Assembly (NCBI GenBank): GCA_051418055.1
Contig: JBPRGH010000021.1
Span: 1-25,765, forward strand
Length of the DNA: 25,765 bases
Direction: 5' to 3'
Origin: JBPRGH01 sp051418055
GTDB taxonomy: Bacteria > Bacteroidota > Bacteroidia > Cytophagales > Cyclobacteriaceae
Of this stretch, positions 15,309 through 22,632 are shown in pieces. Each line of letters begins with the position of its first letter. Positions within the stretch are counted from its first letter, which is position 1. Both the position numbers and the translations under genes were made by a program. The notes under the pieces were generated by a model that searched no databases, was not told the origin of the DNA, and saw only the letters and a program-made list of their open reading frames with translations.

Positions 15309-15803
15309 ATGGAAGTAGCGTTGAAAATAGGGTTAAGAGTGTTGCTCATTCTTTTTTTAGTAAGGTGCTATCCGGAAACAAATTATATGGCAGAAAAGCC
15401 ATCCTCTGAGCTGACACCAAGGGATGTTGTAAATGCTCAATTAAAGGCGTTAAAATATAATGATCAGCCATATGAAAATGCCGGTATGGAAATAGCTTAT
15501 CGTTTTGCTTCTCCTTATCATAAAGCTGAAAATGGACCTTTTGGCCGCTACTGTGACATGTTCAGCAGTCAGCGCTATAGCACACTTATCAACTGCCAGT
15601 CATATTTTATTGAAAAGCATTTTGCAAATGAAAAGAAAGCGGAGTATTTCGTATTTATAACTGATGCCAGGGGTGAGGAATGGGTATTTCTTTTTCGGCT
15701 CAGTAAGCAGTCTGCCTCCCCTTATGAAAATTTATGGATGACCGATACGGTAATAGCTTATGCTGATGCAAGAGCACTAACAGGTAATTATTACATCGTT
15801 TAA
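15309..15803 (+). CDS. DUF4864-like protein with N-terminal membrane/lipid anchor
   Basis: A 164-residue protein. The segment SELTPRDVVNAQLKALKYND, followed by IAYRFASPYHKAENGPFGRY and FVFITDARGEEWVFLFRLSK, fits the DUF4864 family, whose function is unknown. The N-terminus (LKIGLRVLLILFLVRC) is hydrophobic and ends in a Cys at residue 20. It could be a lipobox, though Arg just before the Cys is unusual, so a plain signal anchor is also possible. It is transcribed alone, convergent with the GH3 gene (4-nt overlap of the 3' ends). Confidence 0.8.
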   Translation: MEVALKIGLRVLLILFLVRCYPETNYMAEKPSSELTPRDVVNAQLKALKYNDQPYENAGMEIAYRFASPYHKAENGPFGRYCDMFSSQRYSTLINCQSYFIEKHFANEKKAEYFVFITDARGEEWVFLFRLSKQSASPYENLWMTDTVIAYADARALTGNYYIV

Positions 15804-17314
15804 TTCAGCATCTCAAGAATATCCTCAACAAACTCGCGGCTGTTGGAAAGCCGTGGCACCTTATTTTGTCCACCAAGCTTCCCACGTTTTTTCATCCATT
15901 TATAGAAAGTCCCTGTATCCACACTATGAACTTTAGGTTCAACAAGTGCCAGGTCATCCTGCCGCTTTGCATCGTAATCTGAATTTACTTCGCGCAGTTT
16001 CTGGTCAAGATGATGGGTGAATTTTTCAATACTGTCAGGCTCATTTACAAATTCAACGATCCATTCATGTCCCCCTCTTTTGCCTTTTTCCAGATATATG
16101 GGGGCAGCTGTATAGTTATCAATAATAGCATTAGTTTTATCGCAGGCATAAGTTATTGCCTGCTCTGCATTCTCAATCATTACCTCTTCACCAAATGCAT
16201 TAATAAAATGTTTGGTACGTCCGGAAATCTTTATGCGGTGAGGATTAACTGAAGTAAATTTTATTGTATCGCCAATCTGATAGCGCCAAAGGCCGGAATT
16301 CGTGGTGATAACGATTTCATAAACTTTATCTTTTTCTACTTCATCCAGCTGTAGCGTCCGTGGGTTTTCTTTGCCGATGTCTTCCTGTGGGATAAATTCA
16401 TAAAACATGCCATAATCCAGCATCAATAACATTTCTTTACTATCTGTTTGGTCCTGTATGCCAAAGAACCCCTCGGAGGCATTATATATCTCTACATAAT
16501 TCATAGGCGGAGAGATCAGTTTATCAAAAACCGGCTGATAAGGATCAAAAGCTACTGCTCCATGGAAAAATGCTTCTATATTTGGCCATACTTCCCGTAT
16601 ATCAGATTTATTTTTTAATTCCAGGATACGCTGCAGAAGCAGTATCGTCCAGGTAGGGACACCGCTGAGGCTGGTAACATTTTCATTGGCTGTAGCATGT
16701 GCCATCTTTTCTATCTTCTCTTCCCATTTATCCATTAAAGCGATCTCTAAGCTCGGGGTACGGATAAATTGCGCCCACAACGGCAGGTTCTTCATAATAA
16801 CTGCTGAAACGTCACCATAATATGAAGAAGAATTGGGATCATATTCATTGATCTGATGGCTTCCGCCAATGCCAAGACCTTTTCCGGAAAATATTTTGGT
16901 GTCAGGATAATTATTTACATAAAGGCTAATAAGGTCTTTGCCTCCTTTAAAATGGCAATCTTCCAGGGCCTCAGGGGAGACAGGAATAAATTTGCTTCTA
17001 CCGCTCGTTGTCCCTGAAGATTTGGCAAACCATTTTATTTCAGATGGCCATAAAATATTCTGTTCCCCCTGCATCAGCCTTTTGATGTATGGGAAAATTT
17101 CTTCATAAGTATGTAAAGGGACACGTTCTTTAAAAGCTTTATATCCTTTTATATCTTTAAAACCGTATTTTTTGCCGAACTCCGTATTTTTTGCTTCATT
17201 CAGAAGTGAGGTTAAATTTTCTTTCTGAACGTCATATGGATATTTCATGAAAAGCTCAATCTGGTGGATCCGCTTCTTCATTACCCATGTCAGTATGGAG
17301 TTGATTATTTCCAA
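15800..17314 (-). CDS. GH3-family (acyl-adenylating) protein
   Basis: A 504-residue protein of the GH3 auxin-responsive family within the ANL adenylating superfamily. Plant members conjugate amino acids to acyl acids via acyl-AMP; the bacterial substrate is unknown. ATP-binding motifs are evident: SSGTTSGRSKFIPVS (about 99-113), then YNASEGFFGIQDQ and the LDYGMFYEFIP stretch, with LWRYQIGDTIKF later. The start used is TTG at 17312-17314, because the residues it includes (INSILTWVMKKR) look like the family N-terminus as I remember it. The first in-frame ATG (17279-17281) would remove 11 residues. It follows lptB by four bases and is the last gene of the recJ-lptB-GH3 operon. Confidence 0.9.
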   Translation of the reverse strand: MEIINSILTWVMKKRIHQIELFMKYPYDVQKENLTSLLNEAKNTEFGKKYGFKDIKGYKAFKERVPLHTYEEIFPYIKRLMQGEQNILWPSEIKWFAKSSGTTSGRSKFIPVSPEALEDCHFKGGKDLISLYVNNYPDTKIFSGKGLGIGGSHQINEYDPNSSSYYGDVSAVIMKNLPLWAQFIRTPSLEIALMDKWEEKIEKMAHATANENVTSLSGVPTWTILLLQRILELKNKSDIREVWPNIEAFFHGAVAFDPYQPVFDKLISPPMNYVEIYNASEGFFGIQDQTDSKEMLLMLDYGMFYEFIPQEDIGKENPRTLQLDEVEKDKVYEIVITTNSGLWRYQIGDTIKFTSVNPHRIKISGRTKHFINAFGEEVMIENAEQAITYACDKTNAIIDNYTAAPIYLEKGKRGGHEWIVEFVNEPDSIEKFTHHLDQKLREVNSDYDAKRQDDLALVEPKVHSVDTGTFYKWMKKRGKLGGQNKVPRLSNSREFVEDILEMLN

Positions 17315-17318
17315 ATGC

Positions 17319-18050
17319 TTAAAATTTTCTTTTTAATTCAAAATGTTGACCCAGATAAACTTTTCTCACCTGAGGATCTGCTGCCAGCTCCTCTGCAGTT
17401 CCGGCTTTTAGCAGTTTACCTTCAAACATCAGATAAGCTCTGTCTGTTATCGACAAAGTTTCATTAACATTATGATCAGTGATCAATATACCAATGTTTT
17501 TTTTCTTTAGCCGGGCCACGATTTGTTGTATCTCTTCTACCGCGATAGGGTCAACACCTGCAAAAGGTTCATCTAAAAGGACAAAATGAGGGTCGACGGC
17601 CAGGGCACGCGCTATCTCTGTTCTCCGTCTTTCACCTCCGGAAAGGACCATTCCAAGATTTTTCCTCACATGGGTAAGGCTGAATTCTTCAAGGAGTGAT
17701 TCCGTTTTTTCTTTTCTTTCTGCTTTGCTCATGTCACGCATCTCCAAAACAGCCATAATATTCTCTTCCACCGTAAGTTTTCTAAAAACGGATGCTTCCT
17801 GGGCCAGGTAACCAATCCCTTTTTTAGCGCGCTTATACATAGCCAGATCAGTAATATTTTTTCCTTCAAGAAAGATATCACCTTCATTGGGCTTTATCAG
17901 CCCCACGATCATATAAAAAGTGGTGGTTTTTCCTGCGCCGTTCGGACCTAAAAGACCTACAATTTCGCCTTGCTCTACTTCAATAGAAACATGATTAACT
18001 ACTGTTCTTTTTTTATATTTTTTTACAAGATTCTCTGCTCTTAACTTCAT
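17319..18050 (-). CDS. lptB: LPS-export ABC transporter ATPase LptB
   Basis: A 243-residue ABC ATPase, the length of LptB, which powers lipopolysaccharide extraction from the inner membrane with LptFG and LptC. Walker A is GPNGAGKTT (35-43), the Q-loop lies in GYLAQEASVFRKLTVEENI (characteristic of LptB), the signature is LSGGERRRTEIARAL (136-150), Walker B is FVLLDEPFAGVDP (156-168), and the H-loop is His193 in ITDHNV. Partner genes are not in this window. Its ATG overlaps the recJ stop (18047-18050), so it is translationally coupled. Confidence 0.95.
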   Translation of the reverse strand: MKLRAENLVKKYKKRTVVNHVSIEVEQGEIVGLLGPNGAGKTTTFYMIVGLIKPNEGDIFLEGKNITDLAMYKRAKKGIGYLAQEASVFRKLTVEENIMAVLEMRDMSKAERKEKTESLLEEFSLTHVRKNLGMVLSGGERRRTEIARALAVDPHFVLLDEPFAGVDPIAVEEIQQIVARLKKKNIGILITDHNVNETLSITDRAYLMFEGKLLKAGTAEELAADPQVRKVYLGQHFELKRKF

Positions 18051-19753
18051 GCTATTTTACTCTGTTTGATATCCTTTACGACTAATTGGATAGATCTTAA
18101 TCCACGGTAGCTATTCAACTCCAACGAGAAGGCCATGTCAAAAGGTGTACCATTTTGCAAAAATTCTAATTTATCGGTCATATTAAAAGCAATGGAATCA
18201 AATTTTTTCCTTTGCCCTGACTGCTGGGCAGTAAATTTAAGATGCTTTTCATTAAGTATTTTTACTCCCTGAGCATTTATATTAGTAGCTGAAAAAACAG
18301 GAGAGAAATTCTCAGGGCCAAATGGCATCATCTGCATTAAAATATTAAAGAAATTCGTAGTTACCTGATCGAAATTTAGAGGGATATCAATTTCTACGGG
18401 TGGGATTAAAAGATCATCGGGAAGATTTTCAGCTACAATACGCTCAAATCTCTCCTGGAACATGGGTATATTTTGTACATCAAGAGTAAGTCCGGCAGCA
18501 TGTGTATGGCCGCCAAATTGCTCTAAAAGATCACCGCATTCCTCTATTGCTTTATAAAGGTCAAAGCCGGGAATAGAACGTGCCGAACCGGTTGCTTTAT
18601 TATTATGCTCGGTAAGGATAATAGTAGGGCGGTAAAATTTTTCAATGCAACGTGAGGCTACAATACCAATCACCCCTTTATGCCAATCATTTTTAAATAA
18701 CACAGTAGATTTTGCCAGCTGTAACTTAGTGTCTGCCTCTATCATTGCCAACGCTTCTTCTGTAATGATGGCATCTACTTTCCGCCTGTCATCATTTTTT
18801 ACATTAATGTTTGCAGCAAATTCTTTTACACTATCTAAATCCTGAGAAACAAGAAGCTCAACGGCAGATTTAGCATGCTTAATCCTGCCGGCGGCATTTA
18901 TTCGTGGTGCAATGCCAAAAACAATATCCGTAACATCGGGGATATTTTTTGAACCGGAAACATCCAGCAGGGCTTTTAATCCAGGGCAAGGATCATCAGC
19001 TAATTTTTTTATTCCATAATAGGCAAGTGTCCTATTTTCTCCTGTAATAGGTACAATATCGGCGGCTATACTTACGGCTACATAGTCAATTAGCTCTGCC
19101 GGATCTGCAGCAGATTTATTTTTAAGCTGATACGCCTGAATAAGCTTATAGCCAATGCCACAACCGGAGAGCTCTTTGTATGGATACGGGCAGTCATTCC
19201 TCTTAGGGTCAAGGATGGCATGAGCAGGAGGCAATTCTGCGCCGGGTAAATGATGGTCACATACAATAACCTTAATTCCCAGATCAACAGCTTTTTTAAT
19301 ATTATTTACGGCCTTTATGCCGCAGTCAAGTGTGATTATAAGGTTGAAATGATTAGCTGCTGCATAAGCTATCCCTTGTTCTGAAACACCATATCCTTCT
19401 GTATACCTGTCTGGTACGTAATATTCTATAGAATCAGTTATTTTAGAGAGATAGCGGTATACCAATGCAACAGAAGTAGTGCCATCGACATCATAATCAC
19501 CATAAACCAGTATTTTTTCCTTTGCATGCAGCACTTTAGTGAGCAGATCAATCGCTTTATCCATATCTTTCATAAGGAAAGGATCATGGAGTTGATCTAA
19601 TGTGGGGCGGAAAAAGTTTTTAGCATCTGTATAATTACATATTCCTCTCTGCAAGAGAATGGATGCAGTAGGCGTGCTAACGTTTATTTCTGTACATAAA
19701 TGCTGCACTTTTTCCTGGTCGGGGAGATTTTTATATATCCATCTTTTCTGCAT
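18047..19753 (-). CDS. recJ: Single-stranded-DNA-specific 5'-3' exonuclease RecJ
   Basis: A 568-residue DHH-superfamily nuclease of repair and recombination. The phosphoesterase motifs are complete: VYGDYDVDGTTSVAL (about 83-97), LDCGIK (141-146), CDHHLPG (Asp165-His-His167) and YKELSGCGIGYKLIQ. The DHHA1 motif GGHTHAAGLTL lies in the C-terminal half, followed by the OB-like domain. Length is normal for RecJ. It is the first gene of the recJ-lptB-GH3 operon. Its short upstream region contains the terminator of the preceding gene and a -7-like TATTTTTG in that terminator's tail. Confidence 0.96.
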   Translation of the reverse strand: MQKRWIYKNLPDQEKVQHLCTEINVSTPTASILLQRGICNYTDAKNFFRPTLDQLHDPFLMKDMDKAIDLLTKVLHAKEKILVYGDYDVDGTTSVALVYRYLSKITDSIEYYVPDRYTEGYGVSEQGIAYAAANHFNLIITLDCGIKAVNNIKKAVDLGIKVIVCDHHLPGAELPPAHAILDPKRNDCPYPYKELSGCGIGYKLIQAYQLKNKSAADPAELIDYVAVSIAADIVPITGENRTLAYYGIKKLADDPCPGLKALLDVSGSKNIPDVTDIVFGIAPRINAAGRIKHAKSAVELLVSQDLDSVKEFAANINVKNDDRRKVDAIITEEALAMIEADTKLQLAKSTVLFKNDWHKGVIGIVASRCIEKFYRPTIILTEHNNKATGSARSIPGFDLYKAIEECGDLLEQFGGHTHAAGLTLDVQNIPMFQERFERIVAENLPDDLLIPPVEIDIPLNFDQVTTNFFNILMQMMPFGPENFSPVFSATNINAQGVKILNEKHLKFTAQQSGQRKKFDSIAFNMTDKLEFLQNGTPFDMAFSLELNSYRGLRSIQLVVKDIKQSKIA

Positions 19754-19780
19754 AGGGGGGAGTTGGTTGAGGTTGACTTA

Positions 19781-19788
19781 CAAAAATA
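19781..19788 (-). promoter_or_regulatory. Candidate -7 element for recJ
   Basis: On the minus strand this reads TATTTTTG, an exact match to TAnnTTTG, 27 nt before the recJ ATG. It lies within the U-tract of the upstream gene's terminator. A TTTG in the terminator loop is only about 10 nt away, too close for a normal -33 element, so the call is tentative. Confidence 0.3.
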
Positions 19789-19816
19789 AAAAAAGCAGCA
19801 AATGATGCTGCTTTTT
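19781..19816 (-). terminator. Intrinsic terminator of the exported coiled-coil protein gene
   Basis: Perfect 11-bp stem: AAAAAGCAGCA (19790-19800) with TGCTGCTTTTT (19806-19816) around a 5-nt AATGA loop. Read on the minus strand it ends in a T-rich tail (to about 19781), placed 23 nt after the stop of the gene at 19839-20483. It separates that gene from recJ. Confidence 0.85.
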
Positions 19817-19838
19817 AAAGATAATATTTAATTATTAC

Positions 19839-20483
19839 TTATTCCGTGCCTTTTGAATCTGAAGATATCACTCCTTCAAGAACATCTTTTAAAGGAACAC
19901 GCTGATTGTCTTTGTAAGGAACGATCCAGGCATCTTTTACACCCATCTCTCTCAGGTATTTTTTAAACACATCTGCTTCCCAATAATCTCTGAAGCGCCC
20001 TAATGTAATTCTTTGTTCACCCTTCTCAGACATTTCTCCACCAAAATTCTCATGTTGCTCAAAATATTTAGAAAGGTCCTTATTTCTAAAGGCTCCGATC
20101 TGAACTTTAAATACAACACCATCAGTAGACATGCCACCAACACCAATTTGTCCCTGCGGTTCCTTTTGAAGGTCAGCAAGTTTTGCTTTTGAAGAAGCTA
20201 CCTCTGCACGCATGCCTGTAAGATCATCCTGGAGCTCACTAATTTTTGCGTCTTTGTCAGCCAGGCGAGACTGAAGGTCATTTACTTCGGTTTTTAATTG
20301 GTTTACCTGGGCTTCAGCCGCCTGCTTCTCCTCCACCAGCTCTTTTAAAAGCTCCGGATTTTTTTTGTATTCCTTTGCTCTGTTTTTCCATTCTTTCTTC
20401 TCATCTTTTGTAAGTTGAGCAAAAGAAGAATTAGAGACTACTACAAACGCCAACAGGACTATTATAAATATTATTTTTTTCAT
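19839..20483 (-). CDS. Exported coiled-coil protein with SPOR-like C-terminal domain
   Basis: A 214-residue protein with a clear signal peptide (residues 1-22, ending SNSSFA before Gln). A charged linker follows, then a long coiled coil at about 50-108 (KQAAEAQVNQLKTEVNDLQ, SRLADKDAKISELQDDL). The C-terminal part (about 123-205) contains FKVQIGAFRNKDLSKYF and ITLGRFRDYWEADVFKKYLR, the pattern of SPOR-type domains that bind denuded peptidoglycan. Related Cytophagales proteins are often labelled ezrin/radixin/moesin-like because of the coiled coil. A periplasmic, cell-wall-associated role is inferred. It is monocistronic: candidate promoter at 20508-20540 and terminator at 19781-19816. Confidence 0.82.
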   Translation of the reverse strand: MKKIIFIIVLLAFVVVSNSSFAQLTKDEKKEWKNRAKEYKKNPELLKELVEEKQAAEAQVNQLKTEVNDLQSRLADKDAKISELQDDLTGMRAEVASSKAKLADLQKEPQGQIGVGGMSTDGVVFKVQIGAFRNKDLSKYFEQHENFGGEMSEKGEQRITLGRFRDYWEADVFKKYLREMGVKDAWIVPYKDNQRVPLKDVLEGVISSDSKGTE

Positions 20484-20507
20484 TGCAATTATAAGGTTGT
20501 CAATATA

Positions 20508-20540
20508 CGAAAGTACCGAAAAATATGTTAATTAAGCAAA
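20508..20540 (-). promoter_or_regulatory. Candidate Bacteroidota promoter for the coiled-coil/SPOR gene
   Basis: On the minus strand TTTG (20537-20540) is followed after 21 nt by TACTTTCG (20508-20515), one mismatch from TAnnTTTG. It lies 25 nt before the start codon. Spacing and position suit the Bacteroidota primary sigma factor. Confidence 0.38.
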
Positions 20541-20561
20541 CATACAAACGAGAAGTTAGTA

Positions 20562-21968
20562 TTATTTATTGCCGGGTATATCACCGACCATATCCTCAGG
20601 TTTTACCCATTTTTCAAATTCTTCTTCGGATAGAAATCCTGATTTTACAGCCTCTTCACGTAGAGTAGTACCATTTTCATGTGCTGCTTTAGCAATTTTT
20701 GCTGCCTTTTCATATCCAATATGAGGATTTAAAGCTGTTACCAGCATTAAGCTGTTGTTTAAATGGTTCTTTATATTCTCATGGTTAGGCTCAATACCAA
20801 CAGCACAATTTTCATCAAAAGAAATACAGGCATCAGCAATTAAACGAGCTGATTGAAGGAACGCCGCAGCCATTACAGGTTTAAAAACATTAAGCTCATA
20901 CTGTCCCTGCATGCCGCCGGCGGTAACTGTACTGTCATTACCAACTACCTGCGCACATACCATTGTAAGTGCTTCGCACTGAGTTGGATTCACCTTGCCA
21001 GGCATAATTGATGAGCCGGGTTCATTTGCAGGGAGGTTGATTTCACCGATACCTGCACGAGGTCCACTTGCGAGCATACGAATATCATTAGCTATCTTGT
21101 TGAGACTCACAGCAAGTTGTTTAAGTGCGCCATGGCTTTCCACTATTGCATCATGTGCAGCAAGCGCTTCAAATTTGTTTTCCGCACTTTTAAAAGGTAA
21201 ACCGGTAAAATCAGCGATTTTCTTTGCCACCAGTTCTGAATATCCTTTAGGAGTGTTAATACCAGTTCCTACTGCTGTTCCGCCCAGGGCAATTTCAGAA
21301 AGATGGTCAAGAGTATTTTTCAATGCTTTAATTCCATGGTCCAGCTGTGACACATAACCGCTAAATTCCTGGCCTAATGTTAATGGTGTGGCATCCATTA
21401 AGTGGGTTCTTCCGATCTTCACAATATTCATAAAATCCTGCGACTTTTTGTGTAGCGTATTTCGCAGTTGCTCTACTCCCGGAATAGTATTTTCCACCAC
21501 CATCTTATAAGCGGCTATATGCATACCTGTTGGGAAGGTATCATTAGAAGACTGAGATTTATTCACATCATCATTAGGATGAACGTGAGGTTTCCCTTCT
21601 CCCAGTTTGTTGCCCTGAATAACATGTGAACGGTTAGATACGACTTCGTTTACATTCATATTGGATTGTGTTCCGGAACCGGTTTGCCAGATCACCAGAG
21701 GGAACTGATCATTATGTTTTCCTTCCAGGATCTCGTCACATACCTGGCTAATAAGATTTTTCTTTTCTTCAGAAAGAACTCCAAGCTCATGATTAGCATG
21801 AGCGGCTGCCTTTTTAAGATAAGCAAAGCCATAGATGATCTCCAGGGGCATGCTTCCTTCAGGGCCTATTTTAAAATTATTGCGTGAACGTTCAGTTTGG
21901 GCGCCCCAATATTTATCAGCGGGGACTTTTACTTCGCCCATAGTATCTTTTTCTATGCGGTAATCCAT
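20562..21968 (-). CDS. fumC: Class II fumarate hydratase
   Basis: A 468-residue homotetrameric TCA-cycle enzyme converting fumarate and malate, oxygen-stable and iron-free. Family signatures are TGSGTQSNMNVNEV (97-110), SQSSNDTFPT (138-147), IGRTHLMDATPLTLGQEF (with the catalytic-site His), and the mobile SS-loop GSSIMPGKVNP (318-328), with the catalytic Ser at about 319. Length is typical for FumC. It is preceded by the SPOUT methyltransferase gene, 24 nt upstream on the same strand, so the two may share a transcript. No good promoter is seen in that gap. Confidence 0.97.
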   Translation of the reverse strand: MDYRIEKDTMGEVKVPADKYWGAQTERSRNNFKIGPEGSMPLEIIYGFAYLKKAAAHANHELGVLSEEKKNLISQVCDEILEGKHNDQFPLVIWQTGSGTQSNMNVNEVVSNRSHVIQGNKLGEGKPHVHPNDDVNKSQSSNDTFPTGMHIAAYKMVVENTIPGVEQLRNTLHKKSQDFMNIVKIGRTHLMDATPLTLGQEFSGYVSQLDHGIKALKNTLDHLSEIALGGTAVGTGINTPKGYSELVAKKIADFTGLPFKSAENKFEALAAHDAIVESHGALKQLAVSLNKIANDIRMLASGPRAGIGEINLPANEPGSSIMPGKVNPTQCEALTMVCAQVVGNDSTVTAGGMQGQYELNVFKPVMAAAFLQSARLIADACISFDENCAVGIEPNHENIKNHLNNSLMLVTALNPHIGYEKAAKIAKAAHENGTTLREEAVKSGFLSEEEFEKWVKPEDMVGDIPGNK

Positions 21969-21992
21969 TGTGCTATAATTAAGATCTGTTAA

Positions 21993-22529
21993 TTAAAATT
22001 TTATTTTCAACTTTTTATAAATCTCCCAAATAACGATACCTATACTTACCGAAACATTGAAAGAATGTTTAGTGCCAAACTGTGGTATTTCAATGCTCTC
22101 ATCAAGAAGTGGAAGGATATCATCAGAAATTCCGGAGACTTCATTACCAAAGATAAGTGCTATTTTATTTTCTTTATCAGGTTGGAAACCTTCCAGAGAA
22201 GAGCTTTTATCGGTTTGTTCAACAGCTACTATTTTATAACCTGTTTTTTTAAGGTCTTGTATTAATTCCACTATAGAATCCCGATGGTCCCAATCTACAG
22301 ATTCAGTAGCGCCAAGGGCTGATTTGTGTATTTCCCGATGTGGAGGGACACCAGTTATACCGCAAAGCCATATTTTTTCAACACGAAAGGCATCGGCGGT
22401 ACGAAAGGCTGAACCTACATTATGAAGGCTCCTGATATTATCCAGAATGAAACAAACGGGTAGCTTTTCCGCTTTTTTATACTCTTCAACATCTAATCGC
22501 CCAAGGGCATCAAGGCTTAGCTTTTGCAT
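21993..22529 (-). CDS. TrmH/SpoU-family RNA 2'-O-methyltransferase
   Basis: A 178-residue SPOUT (trefoil-knot) methyltransferase that uses SAM to methylate ribose 2'-OH in rRNA or tRNA. Motif 1 is NIRSLHNVGSAFRTAD (31-46), motif 2 is IFGNEVSGIS (126-135), and motif 3 is IPQFGTKHSFNVSVSIGI (148-165), including the knot Asn158. It lacks the N-terminal substrate-binding domain of RlmB, so it is a minimal SpoU protein; the target nucleotide cannot be assigned. It lies between a heptad-repeat palindrome (22551-22630) upstream and fumC downstream. Its ATG is 21 nt from the edge of the palindrome. Confidence 0.92.
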   Translation of the reverse strand: MQKLSLDALGRLDVEEYKKAEKLPVCFILDNIRSLHNVGSAFRTADAFRVEKIWLCGITGVPPHREIHKSALGATESVDWDHRDSIVELIQDLKKTGYKIVAVEQTDKSSSLEGFQPDKENKIALIFGNEVSGISDDILPLLDESIEIPQFGTKHSFNVSVSIGIVIWEIYKKLKIKF

Positions 22530-22550
22530 AAGTGCAAAGTAAGGCCTTTA

Positions 22551-22630
22551 AAATCAGAAATCTGAAATCAGAAAACAGAAATTTTAAAGATTTTCAGATT
22601 TCCGATTTCATATTTCCGATTTCAGATTTT
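22551..22630. repeat. Inverted heptad-repeat arrays without cargo gene (third locus)
   Basis: Left array: 7-bp units AAATCAG, AAATCTG, AAATCAG, AAAACAG and AAATTTT at 22551-22585. Right array: six units of type GATTTC plus one base (for example AGATTTC, CGATTTC) at 22589-22630. Only 3 nt separate them, giving one long imperfect hairpin; AAATCTGAAATC (22558-22569) is exactly inverted at 22618-22629. Period and inverted layout match the cassettes at 4661-5141 and 6317-6812, but there is no four-helix-bundle gene between the arms. The right arm starts two bases after the TAG stop of the TPR-CHAT gene. Confidence 0.88.
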
Positions 22631-22632
22631 CC

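Noticed and set aside
20995..21357. 120-codon open frame opposite fumC
   Set aside because: It is antisense to the conserved fumarase core; its composition is that of a shadow frame and no domain is visible.
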